A stretch of 64,000 bases of DNA from Notospermus geniculatus (GCA_002633025.1 NMRB01000199.1:4727-68726), one strand, 5' to 3'. Positions 42,959-54,525 are shown, counted from the stretch's first letter. Numbers and translations: made by a program. Notes: generated by a model from the letters alone, not told the origin.

Positions 42959-43539
42959 TATATTTTGGATGTTACCGCGGACAACTCGCAAGCGGTTGAC
43001 GCAGGCATGCTAGGCCCCAGCATAAATTCCTCTGGCATGATCCGAGATGCCTTTCCTTCCGGCAAGGAATGCAGCAATTCTGGTGTTGTCGTTGCCAAAC
43101 TGGTGCTGCGCCTCACGAAAGGCCGCACTTTCCTCGTCTCTGACAGCATCCCTTCTACCTCGTCTCCTGTGCATTACCATCTTGAACTGTCGGAGTACTA
43201 AAGTCAGAAAACCTTTTATATTCCAGTCTCTCGGACAGTTCTCTGATTAGATAACTTTAACCCATGTGTGGGAAGCAACGTAGGCAGACTGGTCAAATGT
43301 CTGTCTTCAGTGAATGGGGTTGTCTCAGCCATGGCAATGTGCTGGGAATACAAATTGATCAATTTCTCCGACACAATGAAATGAATTATAAGGGTGATAG
43401 TAAACTACCAGTGACGCAACATTCCAGACCGACAACACCACCATTCATCATGTTCGTGGTTCGCCACCATTGATAACCCTATACAATAGACTTCATAAGT
43501 GGGTTTCTCCCGTACTATTCAGTGCACAGACTGTCAGGA
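42959..43539. other. No confident gene
   Basis: A 78-codon frame at 42965-43201 (MDVTADNSQAVDAGMLGPSI...) is open but resembles no family I know. Nothing else is visible. Confidence 0.4.
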
Positions 43540-43543
43540 TTAA

Positions 43544-44159
43544 AGCTGACGTGAACGAACGAAAAGCCCCCATGCGACGAGCAAGAGAATTACAAACGCC
43601 CTGCAAACGCCTCAAACGAAGGCTCAGAACATGATAGACCCCACGAGGCCAGGAGGGCGCCACCTTATTTGCCTTCAGGCAACAGAGCTGTCAACATCTC
43701 CGGATACCTCTTACACTACTCAAAGAAAAAAAGTAGTCATTTAGACGGGATTCGAACCGTCGATCTTTTGATGTGTAATCCACCGCTCTGTCCACACGGC
43801 CAACGAGCCAGCTGACAGAGACATGATTTGTGTTTGTCATAGACAATAATACTACGAATAAAAGAAAATATGCGAAGTGTTCCAACAAGTTCGTTGGCCA
43901 AATGGGGAACACGGTGGAACAGAGATAACAAGGCACGGCTTCGATTCCCTGATGGGTCAAACTTTTTTCTTTCAAAAAAAGTGTTCAGCAGGAGCTCCCC
44001 AGAGGATGTTGACACCTTGACAGCTCGGAGACAAATAAGGTGGCGCCCTCCTGGCCTCGTGGGGTCTATCATGTTCTGAGCCTTCGTTTGAGGTGTTTGC
44101 TGGGCGTTTGTAATTCTCTTGCTCGTCGCATGGGGGCTTTTCGTTCGTTCACGTCAGCT
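43544..44159. mobile_element. TTAA-targeted fold-back with tRNA-like arms
   Basis: The 616-bp element starts AGCTGACGTGAACGAACGAA and ends with its inverse. TTAA lies at 43540-43543 and 44160-44163. Nearly identical arms of about 175 bp are followed inward by two inverted tRNA-like sequences: minus strand 43808-43741 (TTGGCCGTGTGG and GGTTCGAATCCCG) and plus strand 43893-43955 (TTGGCCAAATGG and GCTTCGATTCCC). Confidence 0.88.
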
Positions 44160-44163
44160 TTAA

Positions 44164-44872
44164 GGAACAACTCTAGTAAGAATTTTGAAGACATATCTTA
44201 TATTGCCCTGGTTTTTATTCATGAGACATCTGAAGGAATGCACAAATGTGAATCAACCCTTTTATGTCATCATTTTAACCCCTTATAACCCGAACTTTGA
44301 TGTTTTTTAGGGCATCCATTGACTTCTTTTTCTATTTTCTACTGCCAAAATGGGTAGATCTTAATGAAATGTAATCCAATTCAGGATTTGGATGTCCTTT
44401 CTTGAAATATTTGGTGTTGGAGGAGCTAAAATGAGGACAAATACACATATTAACCCTTTATGTTCAAGCAGCCATATATGCTCCGAAACACAATTTTATC
44501 GCTTTTTCCGTTAATTTGGGAAGAAATACCATTAGGTTCATCATTTTACAAGGTCTTTGATGCAAAAATGCTATCAAATGAGAGATTTTGTGATAATATC
44601 TTGCAAAGCCTTCAGACCAGGCAGCTATTAACCCTTCGTGGGCGATTTTTCATATCACCTATGAGACAAACCATCTGCCAGAATATCACCCCCCAGTGAC
44701 CTGAGCCATGGAACACAGCCCAGAAAGACTATATTGCAAGTTGGAATGACTGGCATCCAGACATAGACCCATCTGTTGTTTCCTTAAACCCATGTAAACG
44801 TCACCCTGCCTTATTTTTCAAACTGGTCCTCACTCTTTACTGCTCTACCGCATTCACACGTTTTCCTTCACC
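44164..44872. other. No gene seen
   Basis: The phrase TTAACCC(C)TT recurs four times between 44255 and 44640, suggesting a diverged repeat. No coding signal. Confidence 0.45.
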
Positions 44873-45091
44873 ATGAGTTGTCCTCAGACATGGTTGAGAG
44901 AGGGCTTCTCCCTCAGAGACAGGGACGTGTTGCCAGTGATTATCCGCATGAGAGAGTTTAGGGACCGCGAGTCCGCCGACCTCCCAGGTGACGACCAGTT
45001 GGCCAGTTTTTCAAAAAAGCATTTACTACCATCGTTTTCTAGTGAAGATTTGGCCAAGAATGTTAAGGGCCTCACTGGATACGACATTGAA
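44873..45091 (+). CDS. Possible first exon of a recombinase-type gene
   Basis: ATG 44873 opens 73 codons ending exactly at a strong donor (GAA|GTAAGTAG at 45091/45092), phase 0. The protein is charged (REFRDRESADLPGDDQLASF). The next acceptor downstream at 46923 is also phase-0 compatible. I do not recognise the domain. Link to the tyrosine-recombinase exon at 51695 is by strand and order only. Confidence 0.45.
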
Positions 45092-45486
45092 GTAAGTAGT
45101 AAAGCACCTCGTGTTGTTCTATTTTCCCCCACCCCAAATGTCTAGGACAGGACGGCTAACATTCACGTTAGTTTGTTTGTTAATGGCATCGAACGATACT
45201 CTGAACCCCCTTTTCCGGGAGTCTTGCTACGGCAGGCAAAGAGCTACCACGTGGTTCCAGGCTCCAGTCTTGTGGACCTCACTTATATTGTTAAGATCCG
45301 AATTTTCCCGCTGTATGCACTCCGCCATAGTCTTCTGCGTCGCCTATGAGAGTGTTGGTCATATTGTCGGACAGGGTGTTTATTATTTTCGAGGCTGTTT
45401 TACAACATTAGGCGGTTCCTTGGACGCTGACGTCCTAGTGCAGCATAGGCTTAGTTTGAATGTTTCTCTGTTCCCTACATATATAT
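45092..45486. other. Probable intron sequence
   Basis: This stretch follows the donor at 45092. It ends in a short (AT)n run at 45480-45490 where the mariner-like fold-back begins. Confidence 0.4.
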
Positions 45487-45488
45487 AT

Positions 45489-46914
45489 ATAGGGTGTCTC
45501 AAAAAAATGTACCAAAAAGTATTTTAACAGCACAGATAAAGCAATCAATATTTTCAGACATTTTCTGCCTAATCATGTGGCCGAAGCATGTAAGTTTTCT
45601 CCCCAATGCACAGTTTTTCGTTCAGACTTTCCTTTTTGATGTTTTTACCCTTTCCTTTTTACACCACATGATCAATGTAACCTCCTCGTCTTCTGGTTAT
45701 AGCCTACATCCTTGTTGCTATATTGTTCATCACACTTGGGAATGTTTCTGGTGGAATGTTCTGGACGGGGCAATGAGATTCGAATGAGGACACAGTGGTT
45801 TCAACAAGATTGAGCACCACCACACACAGCAAGGGCCACAAGAGATTTCCTACGAACACACTTTCCTGAATGGTGACGTCTGATCTCTCTCAGGGACGGA
45901 TCCTGGATTTCGGGAAAAGAGGGGTCGCGCTGTGTTAAAAACATTGAAATCTGCGGTGAATTTCAATGATTTGCTCCAAATTTCAGAATTTCACAGTCGA
46001 TTTTACAAATTTGTTGGCCGAAAAGGGGGGAGGGGCGTGCGGCGCGTGCGCCCCCCCCCCCTTGATCTGCTCCTGGCTCTGTATGAAGACATTGAGTGGC
46101 CTCCCTATTCACCATATTTGACGCCCCAGACTTCTTTCTCTGGGGCTATTTGAAGAACCATATGATATTAATGCAAATCCCAAGCCCAGAGACCTAGAAC
46201 AAGTTACGAGAAACATCAGAAGAGAACTCCAGAACACTCCACTGGAAACATTCCCAAATGTGATGAACAATGTAGCAGTAAGGAAGCAGGCTATAACCAG
46301 AAGACGAGGAGGTTACATTGATCATGTGGTGTAAAAAGTAAAGGGTTAAAACATCAAAAAAGAAAGTCACAACTAAAAACTGTGCATTGGGGAGAAAACT
46401 TACATGCTTCGGCTACATGATTAGGCAATTACAAATTTGAGGGGCGTGCGGCGCGTGCGCCCCCCCCCCTTGATCTGCTCCTGTCTCTGTATGAAGACAT
46501 TGAGTGGCCTCCCTGTTCACCATATTTGACGCCCCAGACTTCTTTCTCTGGGGCTATTTGAAGAACCATATGATATTAATGCAAATCCCAAGCCAAGAGA
46601 CCTAGAACAAGTTACGAGAAACATCAGAAGAGAAACCCCTCCAGAACACTCCACTGGAAACATTCCCAAATGTGATGGACAATGTAGCAGTAAGGAAGCA
46701 GGCTATAACCAGAAGACGAGGAAGTTACATTGATCATGTGGTGTAAAAAGTAAAGGGTTAAAACATCAAAAAAGAAAGTCACAACTAAAAACTGTGCATT
46801 GGGGAGAAAACTTACATGCTTCGGCTACATGATCATGCAGAAAATGTCTGAAAATACTGATTGGTTTATCTGTGCTGTTAAAATACTTTTGGGTACATTT
46901 TTTTGAGACACCCT
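45489..46914. mobile_element. Mariner-like fold-back with transposase remnants
   Basis: Long inverted ends start TAGGGTGTCTCAAAAAAATG. The middle has two tandem copies (about 409-bp period, from 46032 and 46441) of the 3' end of a Tc1/mariner-type transposase: the block EWPPYSPYLTP is readable near 46090, with DFFLWGYLK-like residues in another frame. A further inverted copy lies in the left arm (45650-45770). The transposase is fragmentary and frameshifted, so this is a rearranged, non-autonomous unit. Confidence 0.8.
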
Positions 46915-46923
46915 ATATTTCAG

Positions 46924-47092
46924 GTCCTCTTCAGTATGGCTGATATGCAAGACTCGTTGAACGCAAGACGCTTGATAGCCCACTGCGCCGTCCTCCATGC
47001 CACTGCAGTCGCCCCCCCCCNNNNCGGAACAGGCCACTAGTGACACCCCTGCCGCGGCGGGCACGAAGAAACCAGTTGCAAGTAACAAGCGG
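46924..47092 (+). CDS. Possible second exon, next to transposon end
   Basis: The exon lies between TTTCAG ending at 46923 and the donor GTAAGT at 47093, and is open in phase 0 (SMADMQDSLNARRLIAHCAV). Four unknown bases (47021-47024) sit in a C-run inside it. The acceptor's upstream tract is the terminal repeat of the mariner-like element, so the present acceptor context was partly supplied by a transposon. Confidence 0.45.
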
Positions 47093-48324
47093 GTAAGTTT
47101 GCGGTTTTTGGTCCCAGCATAGGCAAGGAACCGCGCGGCTTCGGGTCTATCCCTTTTAGTGGCGTACAGGCATGCGCCTCTAGGTTCTTGGAGGCAGCCT
47201 GGGTAATATTTTCCATGCTCCCGACAATTCGGGTCGGAACAGCAGAATCACTTCAGTATAGTCTTTATATGTATTATCTCAAATGATGGTTATAGGTACG
47301 GTCGGCTGACCTACGGATGCAATGGGGAGGTCGGGAGGTTCGTGCGATGGCCTTTGGATGGGCGGCGGCGATATTTTCGTACCGCGATATGTCGTCGCTG
47401 CCGTTTTATCGGGGCGACGGGGCCGGTGCCGTGGGGTGGGTGCTGGTCTTTCGAATTCTTAGGCTCCCTAATGGGTCTGGGTAACCTCCCTTCTTCGGCT
47501 GTTATTGTAAATAGCATGAGTTGCGGGGTGAAGTCTGATTTGATCAGATATAATTACATCTTGGCTACCAAGGGTTGTGACATCGCTCCGCCCTCCGACT
47601 ACGCTCGCACAAACCCTTGGCATCTTTCGCCGTAGTCACCTGTATTTCACAGGCTGTTCTGTTACCACCCCTCCGTTCAAATATGCATTTGGTACTTTCA
47701 CATTTAGTCTCTTTATTTCAAATAGATATGTCATTTTATAGTGTTTATTGACTTTCTTATCATTTCGGAATTGCTACTTATCCTTATTTTTAACCTTTAA
47801 CTGGAAGAAATCCCCTGTACTAGGAAATCCCCTGTACGACTGATCGATGGAAGAGCTAATGAAATTCACGGCTTGGCAAGTACCTACCCGGTACACGTGG
47901 GCTGACAATATTAGCGCCGACTGGTACAATTCACTTGCTGCTTCCCATTTTTGTACACACGAGTACATTGTTTCCATCAATAAAAGTATTCCTTGCCTGT
48001 CGTTGCAGCGGATTCAAGCTTTGAATCCGGAAAATTAGGCCTTGAAATCGCGAATCGCTCGCTGTCATTCTGTAGCATTCGCCATGTTGTTTTCTGTTAC
48101 CTCTTTCCCAGTTGCTACGCAAGTAGATTGTCCTACTGAAGAGTTTAGTTGGTATCATGCCAAAACCTGAAGGCGAGGTTAACGGGCAAATCTCAGACGG
48201 GCTCTGATTGGTACATTGATTTCCCGATGTGGGTCAAATACAGAAATTCATGCGAAAGCTTCCAGGGGTAGTGGCGTGGTCTTTATGACGTAGCCAATAC
48301 ACGTGGAGTTCCAGGATGATATAA
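47093..48324. other. No confident gene; GC-rich open stretch
   Basis: 47295-47480 is GC-rich and open in two frames, following TATAG; it could be an exon but I cannot choose a frame. The rest shows nothing I can name. Confidence 0.4.
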
Positions 48325-48631
48325 TTATGGCTAGCCAAACCGGAAAAAAATGTCAGAACTTTAATTATCACATCAGAACTAAATGTAATAGGGTGTCAGA
48401 ATCTTAAAATACCCCGTCAGCAAATCATAATGTCACCAGGATTTGTTCTAATATCATCAGAACTTTTCATAATGTCATCAGCACTTGTTATAATATCATC
48501 AGAACTTTCATAGTGTCATCAGCACTTGTTATATTATCATCAGAACTTTCATAATGTCACCAGGACTTGTAATAATTTCACCAGCACTTGCTTGCTGCAG
48601 TAGTCATTTAAAACTATCACATCAGAACAAG

Positions 48632-48668
48632 CTTGGAGGAATTATACTGTCAGTATAATTCCTCCAAG
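48632..48668. repeat. Perfect 18-bp-arm hairpin
   Basis: CTTGGAGGAATTATACTG is followed by one T and its exact inverse. It lies within the left arm of the fold-back and has no counterpart in the right arm. Confidence 0.92.
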
Positions 48669-49243
48669 GAACAAGTTAATTACCTATCAGAACTAAAAAT
48701 CCGACAGCACTTCCAAAAAACTGGTCAGAAACAAGTGCGCACCAAACAGGACGCTCAGAAACTAACCAGAACCCGAGAAACCGAACAACACTCTTACAAA
48801 CCGATCAGCACTTGCGCGCGGGACCAATCAGAAAACGTGACCAACACATTTTGATGACGTCACTACCCGCCGCTTAAACTGGTATTAAAGGAGCACGGTA
48901 TTGGTCATTTGACTGCCGACGTAGAGGGAGCCACCTTGTGGCAGTAAGACGAACTACAAAAATGCATGACAAAGTGTACGTTCGGAGTAAATCGCGAAGT
49001 GAACGACATGTATGATTTGACAGGACATAGAATAAGTTGCTGAAACTGTTCATTAGCAAGTATGTGACCAATAAGCGTGTCAATCAATTCACAAATGGAA
49101 GATTCCCGCTCATTTCTGACGGCAACGAGCGCATCAAAACGACCAGGCTTGTGACAAATCCACAAAATTAATTAGTACACAATTCGACCCTACTCTATTG
49201 GCAGGGTCTCAATAGAATTCTGCAAGGCGCAAGTCTAGCGTAT

Positions 49244-49378
49244 GCAGGGCCGTATTTAGCATTTTGGTCCGGGGGGGGGGGAGAAAACCTTTCTGTCGGT
49301 TTTTGCCCCAAATCCGCATGAAAATCACGTTTTTTTGGTTCCTCGGGGCCCTAGCCGCCCCCCCAAATACGGCCCTGC
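49244..49378. mobile_element. Small hAT-like MITE
   Basis: CAGGGCCGTATTTAG at the left and the inverse of CAGGGCCGTATTTGG at the right enclose 135 bp, with G- and C-homopolymers inside. CAGGG ends are typical of hAT elements. A second right-end copy follows at about 49410-49427, after an unknown base (49393) in a C-run. Confidence 0.65.
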
Positions 49379-49990
49379 TATGCGTTTTACGCNCCCCCCC
49401 CCCCCCCCCCACTAACTACGGCCCTGGTGTGCGTTTCACGCCCTGACTTCTGCTCGGCAAAAGGGCGGGAGGAATAAGAGAAAATCTACTTCATTTTCAG
49501 GCGCCGATGGGACATGACGAAGTGAACTGATAAGTCGGATTCTACAAGCGATTCATGTCAAGTCAACATGGTCAAACCATGCATGTCATTCATGCTGCAG
49601 GACCACCTCACGCTGCAGTCCCAGTTGAAATGGCGCTCGAGTGACGTCATAAAAATGTGTTGGTCACGTTTTTCTGATTGGTCCCGCGCGCAAGTGCTGA
49701 TCGGTTTGTGAGAGTGCTGTTTGGTTTCTCGGGTTCTGGTTAGTTTCTGAGCGCACTTGGTTTTGACCAGTTCTGACGATATCGTTACAAGTCGTGGTGA
49801 CATTATGAAAGTTCTGATGATAATTATAATAAGTGCTGATGACATTATGAAAGTTCTGACGATATTATTACAAGTCCTGGTGACATTATGAAAGTTCTGA
49901 TGATAATATTACAAGTGCTGATGACATTATGAAAGTTCTGATGATAATATAACAAGTGCTGATGACATTATGAAAGTTCTGACGATATTA

Positions 49991-50438
49991 CCGTAGAGTC
50001 GGTTCTATAACATCAATGCATTATATGCCGAAGTCCCGCCCCAGTTCATTACTATGTCAGAGCCCGGTTTCCCGCCTGCACTGATCGACCAATGGCGCAC
50101 AGAAGAAGGCCTAGTCAGTTTCTTGCGAATAAGACATGAGGTGGTAGGACATCACTAGGTCTATGAAGTCGGTCAAATGCCGCAGTATACAACTTGTATC
50201 AATAAAGAATCCAAAGCTTTTGTCAACCACTGACAACAGAGCCGTGGAATTCTTGAATGCATGGTGAAATTGATATCTATTCCATGAAACCACAAATCCG
50301 TAAATAGCGCCTAGTACTGGCGGCCTATTCAAATCCCCGTCACGAATGTCAGTCTTGGCCAACATGTGACCAATACGTAGTAAAATGGGCGTTGCTAACC
50401 TTGAATTTTGGATTGATGTTATAGAACCGACTCTACGG
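49991..50438. mobile_element. 448-bp MITE with 27-bp perfect TIRs
   Basis: Both ends read CCGTAGAGTCGGTTCTATAA and onward for 27 bp. TATTA is duplicated at 49986-49990 and 50439-50443. It is inserted within the repeat array of the fold-back's right arm. No coding capacity. Confidence 0.9.
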
Positions 50439-50699
50439 TATTACAAGTCCTGGTGACATTATGAAAGTTCTGATGATAATATAAACAAGTGCTGATGACA
50501 TTATGAAAGTTTTGATAATATTATAACAAGTGCTGATGACATTATGAAAAGTTCTGATGATAATATAACAAATCCTGGTGACATTATGATTTGCTGACGG
50601 GGTATTTTCAAATTCTGACACCCTATTATATTGAGTGCTGATGTGATAATTAAAGTTCTGATATTTATTCCGCTTTGGCTTGCCATATATATTGGTATC

Positions 50700-51650
50700 A
50701 GGACAATTCCCCCTGGACAACTGCCCCCCGGATAATTGCCCCCGGATAATTGCCCCCCGGATAATTGCCCCCCGACAATTGCCCCCTTAGGACAACTGCC
50801 CCCTGGACAACTACCCATATCAGAAAGTTTGTCCCAGTTTGTTTCATGTGCCAGCGGCTAAAAATAGCACACGATGACGCGACGTTAGCTTGAGGTGGGC
50901 CGTTCCATTAGCTTGAGAGGGGTGTGCGGTAGTAGGCCTAGAAGAAGCAAATGGGTCTGATCATGCTGATGAGTATCCATTCAGAAGTTTGGATTTTAGG
51001 GGAAGATTAGAATGGACAGAATCCTTCATTTAGGCCACGCGACACAAAAGTTTTATTGAACTGGCAGTACAAAGTGTTTGATGAATACCTGTCATACCTG
51101 AAACACGAGGCTGCCACTTGGGTGGTGGGCTTGGTATTTGTGACCGGTGACAGGGCAATCAGATGATGGTCTTTGAAAGGTCATAGCTGGGGTAAATATT
51201 AAATATTCAAGAACTGCTTTTGATGGTTGGACAGCGTGCTCCAGGCCGGCGAAAAGGCGAGAATTCACAAGGAAACCCCGTTTTTTTGCAAAAATCGACC
51301 ACTTTGGAATCAAAATGACACATCAGTACACTGATTTGATCGTTCTCTGATAATGAAATGAGAATTATTACATTGTCATCTTACGTTATTGACTTTTGAT
51401 GGTGTACATTCTCAGCCCGTGCAGACATAGACAGCGGGTTTTAATCGTGACTTTCGGTCACTTTCATTGAAACTACATTGCGTTATATCTTTGCCGCTAG
51501 ATGGCGACGCTGTACGATCTCGTAAATGAAACAAACTTTCTGATATGCCCTGGACAATTGCCCCCGTAGGACAACTGCCCCCCCCCCGGACAATTCCCCC
51601 TGTAGGACAATTGCCCCCCAGAAAATTGCCCCCATAGGACAATAGGTCTG
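50700..51650. mobile_element. Element with GGACAATTGCCCCC end arrays
   Basis: Both ends consist of tandem 14-17-bp units of GGACAATTGCCCCC type (50700-50815, 51545-51645). Inside them lies the inverted pair ATATCAGAAAGTTTGT...TTCAT. The core has no gene. Confidence 0.7.
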
Positions 51651-51694
51651 GAACTCTACCTCCAGACGGCAAATCGGCTAGGGGTTGTCATCAG

Positions 51695-52068
51695 GATTTT
51701 TATTTCGCCCGGTTAAGGAGTCTAAGGTACTTGAACGCCCCCTATCCTACGAAGCCATCTACCACCGCTTTAGATTTTATTTAGGTATTCTCGGTATTGA
51801 CGGTGGCGAAACCTCTCATAGTCTTCGTAATGGTTGCGCTGTGTTTCTGAGGTCGTTGTCATCGCAATCGTCTACGGACCATATGCAGGGTTTAATGCAT
51901 CACATTGGCTGGGCAGCGCAGTCATCAGCGCGACACTACACCAAATCGGTGAAGATGGATCAGGCCTCCAATTTGGCACAGGTCATGGCTGTGTTGGGTT
52001 CCGGTGCATCGAATAATCAGGTCGAGTCAAATTATGTAGAGGATTCCGAGCTTCCAAAACTATACTAA
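51695..52068 (+). CDS. Tyrosine recombinase C-terminal exon
   Basis: The exon starts after CATCAG (51694) and encodes about 124 codons. Catalytic landmarks of the integrase/recombinase fold are in order: the arginine in HSLRNG, the histidine-tryptophan pair in HHIGW and the presumptive nucleophile tyrosine in ARHYTK. The upstream half of the catalytic domain (first Arg and the Lys beta-turn) is not in this exon. Such proteins occur in Crypton- and DIRS-type elements. The acceptor favours a spliced, Crypton-like or domesticated gene. No element termini were found. Confidence 0.7.
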
Positions 52069-52497
52069 CCCCGGCCTTGAAGCCCTCGACCGGCTAGGCC
52101 GGCCAGTCCGAGGGAGTTTTCAACCTTAGTAACGGGCGGCCAATCACGACATGGTATCCTTGGGGGCCTTATTTTTTTTCATTACAGAGGAGTTAACCGG
52201 GTGCTTTGTGGTCCTAACTCTACCTGAAGTAACTTCCCTATTATAGTTGGGTATAGGGCCTAAGCCGCTTAATTTGGTAGGCTACATGAGTATGTGGTTA
52301 AATGGGTGATTAAGTGTGGTTGCCCGGGGCACTTTATTAAGGTATCATTACGTGTAAATTTATCCATCTTCGTGTATAGCGTTTGCATTTGCATTTGTTA
52401 ATATTGGCTGGCCCTTCGTTAAGTTAGGCTTCCAGGGCAGCCGGATACATGTAGCTTATTATTATGTTCACCCCACCTTTCTATAAGGCTCTTTTGA
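52069..52497. other. No gene seen
   Basis: A GC-rich imperfect hairpin (CCTCGACCGGC / GGCCGGCCAG, about 52085-52115) follows the recombinase stop and may be a 3' structure. Nothing else is visible. Confidence 0.4.
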
Positions 52498-52690
52498 TTG
52501 TGACTCGCTCTGGCAAACTGAGACGCATGCTTCTTCAGGCTAGGGCGGTAAAGGACACCTGCACACAATAGAGGGAACTATTCGAGCAGCAGTTGCAATG
52601 GCCGACAATGATGGAACCAAGGAACAGATGATCACTTGAGCCTGTCGCTGCCTTGCAACATGCCTCTTAGTTGGACAGAGCCGGTCACAA
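52498..52690. mobile_element. 193-bp MITE related to 42410-42609
   Basis: The ends TTGTGACTCGCTCTGGCAAA and the inverse of TTGTGACCGGCTCTGTCCAA belong to the same family as the element at 42410, but are more diverged. Confidence 0.75.
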
Positions 52691-53489
52691 AGGATAGTGT
52701 ACTGTATACAAGCTGTATGTAAATCAGCTGTGAATATAGCCAGGTTTAGAGCAAATTGATAAGTTTATCGTTGTTTTCTTTCTGTTCATTTGCTCCTGAT
52801 ACTGCACTTCGCCAACGCCCAGCTTTGTTGGGAAAGGCAAGCCGCGCTGGCAGGCTTGGTACTACATTACCGGTACGTGGATGTTTGAGGAATTGTGGAT
52901 GGTCGGACAGTAGGCCTAGGTCGTCCAGGGTCCCGTTTTCTTAGGCCCTGGGCCCTGGGCCTAGTTCTGACGGGGTGGTAATTCCTTCGCGCCCTCGCCA
53001 AGCCCCCAGCCCGGCTTCCCTTTCTTTTTTGGTTGGGGTAAGGAATGGGGTGTCTTTGTACAGGGAACGGTGCAAACTACAAGGGATACCGGAGTTCCGT
53101 AGTTCGGTCGGGACGCGTAGAGCCATCTCTTCCCCACATCTTAATGGCAGACAACGTGTATGTGGCGACACACTGCGTTGGAAACTTAGTTATCCAACTC
53201 AGTGTGACGTCACGGGCGCGTGATTGCCTACATACCACTTCAGTTGGTTTTGGAATCTGGGAATGGGAGGGGAGGAAAGGGAGGCACGCAGTTAGCACAA
53301 TCGTCGGACGGACTACGGAGGGTCGGATTGGGTGTGCTGCCCACCCACCCACCCGCCCATCCACACGCAAAGGCCTATACCTAGTGCTCGCCACGTGAAC
53401 GTTGGACGCCGCTCCAAGCCATCTCTTCCCCATATCCTAATGGCAGACAACGTGTATGTGTCGACACACTGCGTTGGAAACTTAGTGAT
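52691..53489. other. No gene; 75-bp direct repeat
   Basis: 53122-53196 and 53416-53488 are direct repeats sharing AGCCATCTCTTCCCCA and GGCAGACAACGTGTATGTG, with about 90 percent identity. Open frames over them resemble no protein. Confidence 0.6.
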
Positions 53490-53639
53490 CAGATCGGATA
53501 GTGCTTCTTGCTCTGCCGTCTAAATTGCCCGAATAAGCCTTGCCCTACTTCATGTTCACTCATCGGCCAGTCGCTTGCCATGCCGTCGTGAAGTATGTAC
53601 ACTCTTGTAGGAAAGTAAAAGGACAGCAAGTTATCCTAA

Positions 53640-54525
53640 ATATCTCAAAAACCACTGGAGCTACAGCAATGATATTTGCACCCAGTCTGTAGCAACATGT
53701 TGGGCATAGAACCCTGGTGTTTTGACAAAAATCAATTTTAATTAATTAAGAGAAAAATGACATTTTATAAAATCACTTTTTTCACAATTTTTGAAAAATC
53801 GTCCGATTTCAAATTTTCTTTCTTCATTATATTCAACTTGCCTGATTGACCAACATCTGCAACTTATGCTTTTTAGAATCGCACGAGAAAATGCCTTTTT
53901 TGGCATTTTTTTAGCAAAAATAAATCCCACTCAGACAGTCATCTGGAAACACCTCTGGGACAGCCCCTCTTTAGGATTTTATACTCTGAAGAGCAGGCCT
54001 AGGCAGTTCCAGTTCAGTTCTCACGTTATGCACCAAATGAGAAGTGACACTGACTACAACCCATGTCTGTCCACTGCAAAACCTCATCAATACCATGAAT
54101 TGGCTTTTATTTGTAAAAGGAAGTTACGTCATACTGTCAATATAACAAGGGTCTTGGGAGACCACAGGTTTTGTTGATCACTGTCTGTTATGACAACAAG
54201 ATTCCCGGCTAAGAGGGCTGTCCTAGAGGTGTTGTCCGTTTGACTGTATGAGTGGGATTTATTTTGCTGAAAAATGCAAAAAGAGGCACTTTCTCTTGAT
54301 ATTTTAAAAGGGAAAAGTTGCAGATGTTGGTCAGTCAGTCAAGTGGAATGTAATGAAGAAAGAAAAATTGAAATCGGACGATTTTTCAAAAATTGTGACA
54401 AAAGTCATTTTACAAAATGTCATTTTTCTTTTAATTAATTAAATTGATTTTTGTCAAAACACCAGGGTTCTATGCCCAACATGTTGCTACAGACTGGGTG
54501 AAAATACCATTGCTGTACATTATAT
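53640..54525. mobile_element. Fold-back element with 300-bp arms
   Basis: 53650-53940 and 54245-54515 are inverted copies (AATCAATTTTAATTAATTAA and AACATGTTGGGCATAGAACC in one arm, their inverse in the other). Copy A of the duplication lacks it. No coding capacity, though a 128-codon frame spans the loop by chance. Confidence 0.82.

Larger units (their letters stand above)
48325..50692. mobile_element. Large fold-back with CAGAACTTTCATAATGTCATC repeats
   Basis: Arms 48325-48850 and 49645-50692 are inverted copies. Both contain arrays of a 30-35-bp unit (for example TTCTGATGATAATATTACAA and GTGCTGATGACATTATGAAA in the right arm). The right arm has many more units and an inserted MITE at 49991-50438. 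The spacer contains a small hAT-like MITE. The left arm holds a perfect 37-bp hairpin (48632-48668). Confidence 0.85.

Noticed and set aside
43741-43955. Functional tRNA genes
   Set aside because: Box motifs are present but acceptor stems do not pair and both lie inside a fold-back transposon.
47342-47635. 97-codon GC-rich frame
   Set aside because: The opposite strand and another frame are equally open; GC-richness alone explains it.
53791-54177. 128-codon frame
   Set aside because: It spans the arm and loop of a fold-back element and is absent from the duplicate segment.
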